64,000 bases of DNA, from NCBI GenBank assembly GCA_014804755.1, contig JAAUZE010000025.1, forward strand, positions 62,001 to 126,000, written 5' to 3'. This document shows, in pieces, positions 42,910-51,393 of the stretch (the first letter of the stretch is position 1; the number at the start of each line of letters is the position of its first letter). Below the pieces are notes generated by a model. The model was not told the DNA's origin, searched no databases, and saw nothing but the letters and a program-made list of their open reading frames with translations. The stretch comes from Lachnospiraceae bacterium. GTDB taxonomy: Bacteria; Bacillota; Clostridia; Lachnospirales; Lachnospiraceae. The position numbers and the translations under genes are program-made.

Positions 42910-42993
42910 TGCGGAAGATGGGACTTGAACCCACACGATATTGCTATCACAAGATCCTTAGTCTTGCTCGTCTGCCAGTTCCGACACTTCCGC
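42910..42993 (-). tRNA. tRNA-Leu (anticodon AAG)
   Basis: 84-nt class II tRNA. Acceptor GCGGAAG/CTTCCGC, D-arm TCGGAACTGGCAGACGA, anticodon stem CAAGA/TCTTG with loop CTAAGGA (anticodon AAG), long variable arm, T-loop TTCAAGT, discriminator A. CCA is not encoded. A34 would need deamination to inosine. Confidence 0.93.
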
Positions 42994-42996
42994 ATA

Positions 42997-43080
42997 TGCA
43001 GGAAAAGGGACTTGAACCCTCACTGTATTGCTACAACAGGCACCTGAAGCCTGCGCGTCTGCCAATTCCGCCATTCCTGC
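42997..43080 (-). tRNA. tRNA-Leu (anticodon CAG)
   Basis: 84-nt class II tRNA. Acceptor GCAGGAA/TTCCTGC, anticodon stem CAGGC/GCCTG with loop TTCAGGT (anticodon CAG, reads CUG), long variable arm, T-loop TTCAAGT, discriminator A, no encoded CCA. It lies upstream of the AAG tRNA on the same transcript. Confidence 0.94.
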
Positions 43081-43091
43081 GCGCAACTAAT

Positions 43092-43120
43092 ATCATACCT
43101 GCTTTCCTGCAAAATGTCAA
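43092..43120 (-). promoter_or_regulatory. Strong promoter of the tRNA-Leu operon
   Basis: On the minus strand TTGACA (complement of 43115-43120), 17-base spacer, TATGAT (43092-43097), 12 bp before the first tRNA. Near-consensus sigma-A promoter. Confidence 0.85.
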
Positions 43121-43216
43121 TAAATTTTTGTGATTTTTTTCTAGTTCTTTTTTCCTATTTCCTTCTATGATCTCCTGCTACTTCCATTTGCTTCTACGGG
43201 CGGATTGTCCGATCGC

Positions 43217-45109
43217 TCACGAACTGAGCTGCTGCTTATGATATTGCAGCGTATAAAGGTCATAATACCTTCCTTTTTGATGCAGAAGCTGCTGGTGGCT
43301 GCCCTGCTCCACAATCTCACCGTGGGATAACAGGATGATATTATCCGCATGCTGAATCGTGGAAAGCCTGTGCGCTACGATCAGCATCGTACCGATATTC
43401 TTCATTTTTTCCAGACTGTCCTGAATCAGCAGCTCTGTCTCCGTGTCAATGTTTGCGGTCGCCTCGTCGAGGATCATGACCGCCGGCTTGTGAATGATCG
43501 TGCGCGCAAAGGAAAGGAGCTGCCGCTGACCGGCGGAAAAATTATTCCCCCGCTCCCGCACGACTTCATCCAGACCATGCTCCAGCTTGCCGATGAATGC
43601 GTCCGCATTGACATAGCGGCATGCCTCCCACACTTCCTCATCGGTTACCCCCTCCTTGCGCAGCAGAATGTTGCTGCGTATATCGCCGGAGAAGAGGAAC
43701 ACATCCTGAAGCATCTGCCCGAAGTGGCGCCTCAGGGAAGATATTTTGATTTTTCGAATATCCATGCCGTCAATGAGGATCTGTCCCTTCTGAATCTCAT
43801 AATTGCGGCAGATCAGGCTGAGGATTGTGGTCTTTCCGGAACCGGTAGCACCGACAAATGCAACCGTCTGCTTCGGCTCCACATGGAAGCTGACGCCTTT
43901 TAACACCCACTCCCCTGGTTTATAGCAAAACCACACGTCCCGAAATTCAATCTCGCCCCGAAGCTGTGGCAGCTCTATCGCATCCGGCTCATCAACCACC
44001 TCCGGATCCATATCCAGGATCGTGAAGATTTTTTCCGCCGCGGCAAAGGAGCGCTGCAGCATATCAAACTGCTCCGCCAGCGTCTGAATCGGGTTAAAAA
44101 ACCGCGAAATATACATATAAAAGGACACCATGACGCTGCTGTCGATCACCTGTCCGAAATAATGGATGTCCTTGATATAGCCCTTTGCCCCAAAATAAAA
44201 CAGACAGAGATTCGAAGAAATGTAGATCATATAAACCATGGGCTGAAAAATACCAAAGACAAACATCCGGTTGAGCTTGGCTTTTTGCAGATTCCGGCTG
44301 CGGGTTAAAAAGTCCTTCTGCTTCTGCTCCTCCCGGTTGAAGATCTGCGTGATCTTCATACCGGACAGATTTTCAGACAGGTAGGTATTAATGTCCGTGG
44401 TCGCGTTGTTGACCTGCCGGTGCACCCGGCGGGAAAACTGCCGGAAAATTACGGTAAACAACACCACAAACGGTACAAAGCACAGTACCATCAGGGTCAG
44501 CGCATAATTCAGCATGAGCATAGCGCCCAGCACGCCCACGATGACCATGGCGTTCTTCGCCAGTGTCACCAAAATGTTCGTGAACATATAAGAGATGGCG
44601 TTCGGATCGTTGACCGCTCTGGTCACCAATTTCCCTACGGGAATATTGTTCAGCTGCTCATGACTGAGCTTTTCTATGTGCGTAAACACATCCAGTCGTA
44701 TCTGGGATAAAATCTTCTGCCCTGTTTTCTGCAAGATCATCGCCTGTAAATAGGTGCAGATCAAGGACACGATCAAAACCCCCGCGTACACCCCGACCAT
44801 AACATACAGCTGCTCCAATGCAAAATCATTTTTGATCATCCCTTGAATCCGTCCGATGATCAGCGGAGACATCAGATCATACACAATGGAAAACGCCATG
44901 ACAAAAAATACCAGCACAAAGCTTTTCCAGTAAGGCTTTGCATAACGCAGCAGACGTCCGACAATTTCCTTATCCGGCATATTCCGATCCAACTCCGGAT
45001 CCTCTTTGACCCTCCGCAGCGCCCCGTAAGCCAGCAGGAATACAATTGTAAAGGTGCCGATGATCGCACCCACGATCAAAACGGGTAAATACTCATTCAT
45101 TACCGCCAT
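43217..45109 (-). CDS. ABC multidrug exporter half, catalytic subunit
   Basis: 630 residues: an N-terminal extra helix, a six-helix type IV exporter domain (about 80-370), then a nucleotide-binding domain. Walker A GATGSGKTT, non-canonical signature NFSAGQRQLLSFART, and Walker B with catalytic glutamate ILDEATANID. Pairs with the upstream-encoded subunit as a BmrCD/TM287-288-type heterodimer. ATG at 45109 has AGGAGG six bases ahead, inside the end of the partner gene; ATG at 45100 is possible. Confidence 0.9.
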   Translation of the reverse strand: MAVMNEYLPVLIVGAIIGTFTIVFLLAYGALRRVKEDPELDRNMPDKEIVGRLLRYAKPYWKSFVLVFFVMAFSIVYDLMSPLIIGRIQGMIKNDFALEQLYVMVGVYAGVLIVSLICTYLQAMILQKTGQKILSQIRLDVFTHIEKLSHEQLNNIPVGKLVTRAVNDPNAISYMFTNILVTLAKNAMVIVGVLGAMLMLNYALTLMVLCFVPFVVLFTVIFRQFSRRVHRQVNNATTDINTYLSENLSGMKITQIFNREEQKQKDFLTRSRNLQKAKLNRMFVFGIFQPMVYMIYISSNLCLFYFGAKGYIKDIHYFGQVIDSSVMVSFYMYISRFFNPIQTLAEQFDMLQRSFAAAEKIFTILDMDPEVVDEPDAIELPQLRGEIEFRDVWFCYKPGEWVLKGVSFHVEPKQTVAFVGATGSGKTTILSLICRNYEIQKGQILIDGMDIRKIKISSLRRHFGQMLQDVFLFSGDIRSNILLRKEGVTDEEVWEACRYVNADAFIGKLEHGLDEVVRERGNNFSAGQRQLLSFARTIIHKPAVMILDEATANIDTETELLIQDSLEKMKNIGTMLIVAHRLSTIQHADNIILLSHGEIVEQGSHQQLLHQKGRYYDLYTLQYHKQQLSS

Positions 45110-46874
45110 CTCCTTCCTCCTCCAGCTTCTGAAACTCCACCATTTTGCGGTATTCCGGACAGTCCGCGTATAATTGTTCATGCGTTCCCGCCGCCAGCAG
45201 TTCGCCTTCCTCAAGGAATAAGATCTGATCCATCTTCTCAATAGTAGAAACGCGATGTGCAATCAAAATGGTCGTCTTTCCACGTCTGGTCTTCCTCAGA
45301 TTTTCGAGGATCGCCGCCTCGGTCTTGGTATCCACGGCGGATACGGAATCATCCAAAATCAAGATCGGCGCGTCCTTCATCAGCGCCCGGGCAATGGAAA
45401 TCCTCTGCTTCTGACCGCCAGAGACCGTAACGCCCCGCTCGCCCAGCATGGTATCGTAACCCTGCTGAAACTCCCTGATATTGCCGTCCACATCGGCAAG
45501 CACGGCTGCCTCCGCAACGGCCTCTCTGCTATAGGTATCCATCCCGAAAGCAATATTGCGCTCAATGGTATCGGAAAACAGGAAATTGTCCTGCGGCACG
45601 TAAGCGCAATTTTCTCTCAGATCGCGGATCCTGACATCATTCACATCCTGTCCGTCAACGAACAATGTGCCGTCCGGAACCTGATAGGTACGCACGATCA
45701 AGTCCACCAGCGTCGTCTTGCCGGAACCGGTTTTGCCCACCAGTCCCACATTTTCCCCTGCCTTTATGGTGAACGACACGTTTTTCAGCGCATCATATTC
45801 ACCGCCCGGATAGCGGAACGTCAGATTCCGAAACTCGATATCTCCACGGACGTTAATCAGTTCCTTTACGCCGTCTCTGTCCTTCACATCGATTTCCGCG
45901 TCCAGCAGCTCACTCAGGCGCTCCAAAGAAGCCTTGCCCCGTGAAGTCATATCGATCAGTTCGGAAACCGCCATGATCGGCCAGATCACAGCGTTAAAAT
46001 AGCCGATGAACTCCACAAGCTGTCCGGCGTTAAATCTGCCCAGGTACACAAGATAACCGCCATAGCCCAAGATCACGCAGATGACGCTCTCTACAAACAT
46101 GGTCACCATAATCCTGAGCAAAACGGAGGATCTGGTGTGATCCATATTGGCTTTCTCATTTTCCTCGTTCAGCTTTCGAAATGCCATCAGCTCCTTTGCC
46201 TCCTTGACAAAGGCTTTGATCACTGCAATGCCGGAAAAACTCTCTTGAGAAAAATCCGAAAGCTTCGAAAAAGCCTCCTGTCGGATGTCCCACTTTTTCA
46301 TCATCTGTTTTCCGATGATCGTTGCCGCCGCCAGCAAAAAAGCCATAGGGATCAGGGACAGCACCGTCAGAGCCGGATCCATCCGCCACATTTTTATCAC
46401 TGCCAGCACGCCTAAGAGCAGCGCGTCAAAAAACATCAGGACGCCCCATCCAAAGCACTCCTGCACGGTGTCCAGATCATTGGTAAACAGACTCATCAGA
46501 TTTCCAACCTTGTTGACCTGATAGTATTCCCGGCTCAAGTCCTTGGCATGATCAAACATTCGGTTGCGCAGATCCGACTCCAGACGCACCGCAGCGCCAA
46601 AAAAGCATACGCGCCACAAAAAGCGCCCGAAAACCATCGCGATAATAATCCCTGTCATTGGCATGCAGATGCCGTCAAGAAGAAAGTCCATATCAAACGC
46701 TTTCTGCACTCCCTCCACACTGACGCTTCCGCTGTTCATGCCGTTGATCACCAAGCGGTATAATCTGGGGATCTCCAACTGTAAATAATCCACAATGACC
46801 AGCGACATCAGCCCCAAGACCAGCCAGCCTGCATACTTCAAATAATATCTGTTAATATGTTTCCCGAATATCAT
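45093..46874 (-). CDS. ABC multidrug exporter half, degenerate-site subunit
   Basis: 593 residues: six membrane helices then a nucleotide-binding domain with Walker A GKTGSGKTT, canonical signature TVSGGQKQRISIARAL, and Walker B ILILDDSVSAVDT, in which Asp replaces the catalytic Glu. With the FSAGQ signature of the partner this makes one inactive ATP site, typical of heterodimeric exporters. Overlaps the partner gene. Substrate unknown; drugs or lipids are likely. AGGGAA precedes the ATG. Confidence 0.9.
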   Translation of the reverse strand: MIFGKHINRYYLKYAGWLVLGLMSLVIVDYLQLEIPRLYRLVINGMNSGSVSVEGVQKAFDMDFLLDGICMPMTGIIIAMVFGRFLWRVCFFGAAVRLESDLRNRMFDHAKDLSREYYQVNKVGNLMSLFTNDLDTVQECFGWGVLMFFDALLLGVLAVIKMWRMDPALTVLSLIPMAFLLAAATIIGKQMMKKWDIRQEAFSKLSDFSQESFSGIAVIKAFVKEAKELMAFRKLNEENEKANMDHTRSSVLLRIMVTMFVESVICVILGYGGYLVYLGRFNAGQLVEFIGYFNAVIWPIMAVSELIDMTSRGKASLERLSELLDAEIDVKDRDGVKELINVRGDIEFRNLTFRYPGGEYDALKNVSFTIKAGENVGLVGKTGSGKTTLVDLIVRTYQVPDGTLFVDGQDVNDVRIRDLRENCAYVPQDNFLFSDTIERNIAFGMDTYSREAVAEAAVLADVDGNIREFQQGYDTMLGERGVTVSGGQKQRISIARALMKDAPILILDDSVSAVDTKTEAAILENLRKTRRGKTTILIAHRVSTIEKMDQILFLEEGELLAAGTHEQLYADCPEYRKMVEFQKLEEEGDGGNE

Positions 46875-46910
46875 ATCTGTTCCCTTTCTCTATATACTAA
46901 GAAATCGCTC

Positions 46911-48287
46911 TCAATTTTCATATTCGATCAGCTGCACCTCATAGGTGCCGTTACTGTCCAGAATGAGACAATACGCAGGAAGGCTGCTGCCATTCCGATA
47001 GATATAATAGTGTTCCACTGAACCGTGCGTGATATAGTGATACTCATACATAAGACGCTCCTGTTCGTCATAATAACTGTTTGTAACCATATCGGTACTT
47101 GACCTTACCAAGTGGTTATGATAATAGTGGCGGTATGCCAGACTCCCGTCATCGCGGTACTCATATCGGATTTCCAGCAGTGTCGTCATTGCCGCCCCGC
47201 TCTCATGATCCATCATTCCCTCGGTTAAAAAACGCCTCAGCCTGCCCTCCGTCCGGTACTGATAGGTTTCCGTATAGTCCTGAAAATTCTTTCCCGTTCC
47301 GCCGCCTATCATCTCAAGCAGGTATGGGTCATGCACAAACTCATCATGCCCCACATGATCAAAACTCCACCCATAAACGGCCTTGGGCATCAGCTCTCCT
47401 TCATAACTCATGTTGTACACATAGGTTAAGCCACAGCCCCTTCCTGACGACCCGTCATAATACAGCTCCAATGCAGAATGTCCCCACATATCCCCGTTAC
47501 GCACATAAAAAGGCTCTTCCCCCGCGAAGCCCATCGCTTCCAGGAACTCCTCTTTATCCGCATATTCCGCCCCATGAAGGGAATAGTCTTCTCCCGTATA
47601 GACAATTTTATCGAAAACATCACGGGTAATCTCGGGCCATCCCCCATACCGTAAGATGTGATCGTAATAGTCCCCGTTTTCCGGCTTACCGTCCTCTTTT
47701 AAAACAGCCTTCGAAGTGAAGATCAGCTCATGTTGCATTTCATCCCAGATTTCCACGATTCCGTCTTCAGGCCAAAAGAACATACTGCGAAACCGCACGA
47801 TTTCTCCCGTATCCTGCAGGACCGTGTACAGCGATGTACGGCAATAGCTCCCATACACTCCGCCCGACTCCTCCGGTGCACGATAAGCCCTGAGCGGATA
47901 AATAAGAAAACTGTCCACCATCTCCCATTCTTCGGGAATCTCTTGGAACATGACATCCGCCAAATCTTCAGGAATCCCATGAATCGGCACCTCAGCAGGG
48001 TCTTCCGAAATTCCTTGGAACGGCACCTCATCAGGGTCTTCCGAAATCCCTTGGATTGGCACATCAGCAGTGCCTTCTCCCATCCCGGATAAATCCTCAT
48101 CCTCGGATTGTCTCGTTTCTTTGAGCAGCTTTACTGCTTGCGCTTCCTCCGGCGGATTTGTTCCGGCCTCCCTCCCCTTTGCCGCGCAGCCGGAAAGTGC
48201 CGACAGCAGAAGGAGTATTGACAGCATAACAGCCGACACCCGCCCGATTGACGATATGATATCTTTTTTCCGTAATACCTGTTTCAT
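46911..48287 (-). CDS. Repeat-containing lipoprotein of unknown function
   Basis: 458 residues. Signal peptide with lipobox ALSGC (Cys about 34), then an acidic region carrying four 12-residue repeats (about 74-121), then a soluble domain of mostly beta character (YRYEYRDDGSLAYRHYYHNH, EQERLMYEYHYITHG type strands near the C-terminus, reminiscent of toxin-wall repeats). No known family. The ATG at 48287 is preceded by AAAAAGGAA. Located 36 bp upstream of the ABC exporter pair's start in the same direction. Confidence 0.72.
   Translation of the reverse strand: MKQVLRKKDIISSIGRVSAVMLSILLLLSALSGCAAKGREAGTNPPEEAQAVKLLKETRQSEDEDLSGMGEGTADVPIQGISEDPDEVPFQGISEDPAEVPIHGIPEDLADVMFQEIPEEWEMVDSFLIYPLRAYRAPEESGGVYGSYCRTSLYTVLQDTGEIVRFRSMFFWPEDGIVEIWDEMQHELIFTSKAVLKEDGKPENGDYYDHILRYGGWPEITRDVFDKIVYTGEDYSLHGAEYADKEEFLEAMGFAGEEPFYVRNGDMWGHSALELYYDGSSGRGCGLTYVYNMSYEGELMPKAVYGWSFDHVGHDEFVHDPYLLEMIGGGTGKNFQDYTETYQYRTEGRLRRFLTEGMMDHESGAAMTTLLEIRYEYRDDGSLAYRHYYHNHLVRSSTDMVTNSYYDEQERLMYEYHYITHGSVEHYYIYRNGSSLPAYCLILDSNGTYEVQLIEYEN
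47925..48068 (-). repeat. 36-bp tandem repeat inside the lipoprotein gene
   Basis: Four in-frame units of 12 codons, consensus A-E-V-P-I-Q-G-I-S-E-D-P, diverging toward the last copy (ADVMFQEIPEEW). It encodes an acidic spacer between lipid anchor and folded domain. Confidence 0.85.
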
Positions 48288-48327
48288 TACAGATTCCTTT
48301 TTCCTTCCCCGTTTATACAGAATTGCT

Positions 48328-48418
48328 CTCATTGTATCATGAATCTCCGATTCATGATCAACACTCACCGCTCGCCGAATGAGTAAACGCATTCTTCTCG
48401 CTAACGCTCATTGTATCA
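48328..48418. repeat. Hairpin element bounded by 12-bp direct repeats
   Basis: CTCATTGTATCA occurs at 48328-48339 and 48407-48418. Between them is a perfect hairpin ATCATGAATC-TCC-GATTCATGAT (48336-48358) and the word TCGCTAACGC, which is shared with the 17.6-kb element. It lies in the 341-bp gap 48288-48628, which also holds the FliD-like gene's terminator. The layout suggests insertion with target duplication. Confidence 0.55.
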
Positions 48419-48497
48419 CAGGAAAGACGATATTTCCATTCCCGTATATCAAAACCCTTGCTTTTCCGCGCATGGTCCGGATACTCAGAGTCGCAAA

Positions 48498-48530
48498 AAA
48501 GTTCCGGAAACTGCACATTTCCGGAACTTT
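48498..48530 (-). terminator. Terminator of the FliD-like gene
   Basis: Perfect 13-bp stem AAAGTTCCGGAAA / TTTCCGGAACTTT with seven-base loop; on the minus strand followed by a T-run. Confidence 0.92.
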
Positions 48531-48628
48531 CTCACACTATGATATACCCATATACCGCAGCCCCGCTGCAGTAACGAATCAAACATCCTGCATTCTACAC
48601 ACTGCCAAAGCAGAGGCTCACGCTATGT

Positions 48629-49426
48629 TTAGAAATAGCCGTTATAGCTCAAACCGCTCTCAAACGGACTATAGGAACCTGATGCAGTATAGGTCTTGCC
48701 GTAGTTTAAATCAGAGGACGCATTGGAACCGATCGTCGAGGCATAGCCGCCGACATTGCCTGCGTAAGAGTTGGAACCGTTGAACAGTCCCTTCACCTTC
48801 AGCATATCCGCTTTCTTAAATGTTTCCTCATCCACGGTGAGCTTACCGCTGCTCTCAACCGTAATACCGACTTTCTCAAGCTGGTTCTTAAACACATCCG
48901 TCAGACTCATCATACTGGAAAGTGTTCTCGATGTGTTCTTGCCCGCCGCATTGCTGCTTGCGGAATCGATCAATGAGTTGTATTCCTTTGCGAAATTCTT
49001 TACTGCGGAATAGATCGCATCTCTGTCATAATCATTTTTTGTCGTCTTGGTGCCGTCCTCATTGGTCGTCGTAATGTCTTTCTTGTTAAATAAGGACTTG
49101 GTACCTGTCGTTGTCAGCTTGTTCGCTGCGGAATACAGATCGCTCGCATCATTCTTGATCTCGGAAAGCGCCTGCTTTGCAGTGTCCTTCTGAAGCTTGC
49201 TGCTGTTGGTCTCCTTCGTCTTACTGTCATTCGAAGTACTGCCCGACTTTGACGTACTATTCTTTGCATAATACGCTTTCAACGCCTTACCATAAGCACC
49301 GCTCTTGATCGAAGCGTACTCCGCAAGATTAATGCCGAGGAAATTACTTCCCCCGCTTGAGCTGCTCCCGGAAAGGCTTGAAAATAAACTTGAATAATTT
49401 GTCTTCATGTTCATATAAATTGACAT
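48629..49426 (-). CDS. FliD-like (flagellar hook-associated) protein
   Basis: 265-residue Ser/Thr/Asn/Lys-rich protein with no cysteine. The second half (IYSAVKNFAKEYNSLIDSA ... SLTDVFKNQLEKVGITVESS GKLTVDEETFKK) matches the C-terminal region of FliD hook-cap proteins, which includes G-I-x-x-x-x-x-G-x-L-x-x-D. It lacks the usual N-terminal FliD part, so it may be a shortened paralogue or adhesin of unknown role. AAAGGAG lies eight bases before the ATG, and a GCCGATAT motility-sigma box is upstream. Confidence 0.65.
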   Translation of the reverse strand: MSIYMNMKTNYSSLFSSLSGSSSSGGSNFLGINLAEYASIKSGAYGKALKAYYAKNSTSKSGSTSNDSKTKETNSSKLQKDTAKQALSEIKNDASDLYSAANKLTTTGTKSLFNKKDITTTNEDGTKTTKNDYDRDAIYSAVKNFAKEYNSLIDSASSNAAGKNTSRTLSSMMSLTDVFKNQLEKVGITVESSGKLTVDEETFKKADMLKVKGLFNGSNSYAGNVGGYASTIGSNASSDLNYGKTYTASGSYSPFESGLSYNGYF

Positions 49427-49498
49427 ATCCCTCACTCCTTTGAACTCTGCGCCTCGTTTTTACGCAACATTACAGGCTTCCATGCCCTGTCACTTTAT

Positions 49499-49506
49499 AT
49501 ATCGGC
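49499..49506 (-). promoter_or_regulatory. GCCGATAT, possible sigma-D/sigma-28 -10 element
   Basis: Exact -10 consensus on the minus strand, 73 bp before the FliD-like gene, with TAAT 16 bases upstream (consensus TAAA, 15). A flagellar-type gene downstream makes the match more credible than the one at 21921. Confidence 0.45.
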
Positions 49507-49595
49507 CCATTTTGAGCCATCCATTATATTTAATCCCATTATAATCGCTTTTTTCCCATATGGCAATAGGCTGTTCATGACATTTGGCGGTTCTT

Positions 49596-50447
49596 TCAGG
49601 CAAATTTTCCGTCACAATCATTCCCGATTGGCACGCCTGTCCCGTCAAACATCGGGATGAAGCTTTCTTTTGCCGCCTCCCCCTCCTGCAGATAGCCGTT
49701 CTCAATGCCAAGCGCCATCGCGTACGATACAACGCGCCCATATTCTCTCTTTGTGAGTCTGCGGTTTAATTCGGGCGCATGCGCCGCCACATACGGCATG
49801 GGCGTATACTGATTTAAAATGCTGTACGCGATCCGGTTTCCGTATTCGTCAAAAAGAAAACGCAGCACCGCCTTTGCCTCTTTCGTATGCCCCGGCAGCA
49901 CCAGATGCCGCACGAGCACGCCCGTTGTCATCAGTCCGTCCTCGTCATACCTGCATGTCCCTGCCTGCCGCACCATCTCCGCAAGCGCCTTCTTTGCCCG
50001 CTCGGGATAGTCCGCTTTTTGGCTGTAACGTGAGGAAAGCTCCGCGCTCAGATACTTAAAATCCGGCAGCCACACATCGATCAGCCCCTCCAGCGTCCGA
50101 AGCGCCCGGACCTCCTCATAACCGCCGCAGTTGTAAACAACCGGCAGACCAAGCCCCCGCTCCTTTGCAAGGATCAGGGCGTTACGGATTCCTTCCGTAA
50201 AATGGGTGGGTGTCACCAGATTGATATTATGCGCGCCCTGTTTTTGAAGGGAGAGCATGATTTCGGCAAGCATATCAGGCGTTATGGTTTTTCCGCAGCC
50301 CTCCGCCGAGATCTGTCTGTTCTGACAGAATACGCAGCGGAGCACGCAGCCCGAAAAAAAGATTGCCCCCGAGCCGCGCTTCCCTGATATACACGGTTCC
50401 TCCCACTCATGAAGCGCCGCCCTCGCAACGCGAAGCACCTGACTCAT
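49596..50447 (-). CDS. PflX-like radical SAM protein
   Basis: 283 residues, homologous to pyruvate formate-lyase-activating-like proteins (COG1313). ARAALHEWEEPCISG (about 8-22) then the radical SAM cluster C34-x3-C38-x2-C41 in FSGCVLRCVFCQN. The ferredoxin-like N-terminal cysteine set (CxxCPRxCG) of longer PflX proteins is absent, so this is the short form. The ATG at 50447 has GGAGG. TATAAT at 50486-50491 (minus) is the likely -10. Substrate unknown. Confidence 0.85.
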   Translation of the reverse strand: MSQVLRVARAALHEWEEPCISGKRGSGAIFFSGCVLRCVFCQNRQISAEGCGKTITPDMLAEIMLSLQKQGAHNINLVTPTHFTEGIRNALILAKERGLGLPVVYNCGGYEEVRALRTLEGLIDVWLPDFKYLSAELSSRYSQKADYPERAKKALAEMVRQAGTCRYDEDGLMTTGVLVRHLVLPGHTKEAKAVLRFLFDEYGNRIAYSILNQYTPMPYVAAHAPELNRRLTKREYGRVVSYAMALGIENGYLQEGEAAKESFIPMFDGTGVPIGNDCDGKFA

Positions 50448-50541
50448 AACGCCCTCCGCTTGGTTTTTCTCTAACATACAATGATATTATAGCATCTACC
50501 CGCCCAACGCCACAAGCGTTTCATCCCAGGTTGAAGCGTCC

Positions 50542-51393
50542 TTACAATTCCCGCATGGAAAGCGGCCCTGCAAGACGCTCTCTCACCACATACAGCGTAT
50601 TGTCCGCTCTTACTTCAACGCGCCATTTGACCAAAGAAATCTCGCAGTTCTCAATCTCTATGCAGGTAACGGAGCATGGATGCACACAGCTTCCAGTATT
50701 AAAATAGCGCGTCTCGGAATTGCCGAGCACCGGACGGTGCGTATGCCCCGTGATCAAATAGCATTGATGCTTCACCGCCCAATGGGACAGGCGCTTTTCG
50801 CTCCTCTCCCTGCACTGATAATTTTTTGCCGCGCTGGTCGGATCCAGCACGCCGAGCTGCTCTAACGGTTTCCACAAATAACGGACAAGGAAACGGGAAA
50901 GCCGCCACAACGTAGAATTTAAGAAATCCGCCTGATTACCGTGGGTCAGATACAGCTCTAAGCAGTGCGGCTTCCCGCCCGCCCCCTGTTCCGTGCATCC
51001 GCACAGCTTTAATATGATGCCGGCGTGATGGGGCATCCTGCGATCATTTTTCATCTCATGATCATGATTTCCGTAAAGAAGATATAAGCGTTTTTCTTTT
51101 GCAAAACGAGAAAGCACGGAAAATACATCCTCGTGAATCTCATAAATGGCGTCAAAGCTACGGTTTTCCCACAGCTCATCGCCATCGCCAAGCTCTATAT
51201 ACAAAAAGCCTCTTTCGTAATAGTGGCGGAGCGCCGCCATATAAAGATTCTGATTTCTTAAAAAATTATCGTTTGTATTCCCGACGCCGCGGTGACAGTC
51301 GCTGAACAGTACGATTCTTGAATTAGGATACAGCGCGAGTACAGGTGCATTTCGGAAGCTTTTATCCAGTCTTCTTTCACATCCTGTTTTCAT
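50542..51393 (-). CDS. Metallophosphoesterase
   Basis: Calcineurin-type phosphoesterase of 283 residues. The metal motifs are present: SDCHRG near 34, GDGDELWE near 70, GNHDHE near 108, and C-terminal LITGHTHRPV near 213. Such enzymes hydrolyse phosphodiesters or phosphoanhydrides; the substrate is not evident. The ATG overlaps the stop of the DUF4474 gene (ATGA), so the two are translated together. Confidence 0.88.
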   Translation of the reverse strand: MKTGCERRLDKSFRNAPVLALYPNSRIVLFSDCHRGVGNTNDNFLRNQNLYMAALRHYYERGFLYIELGDGDELWENRSFDAIYEIHEDVFSVLSRFAKEKRLYLLYGNHDHEMKNDRRMPHHAGIILKLCGCTEQGAGGKPHCLELYLTHGNQADFLNSTLWRLSRFLVRYLWKPLEQLGVLDPTSAAKNYQCRERSEKRLSHWAVKHQCYLITGHTHRPVLGNSETRYFNTGSCVHPCSVTCIEIENCEISLVKWRVEVRADNTLYVVRERLAGPLSMREL

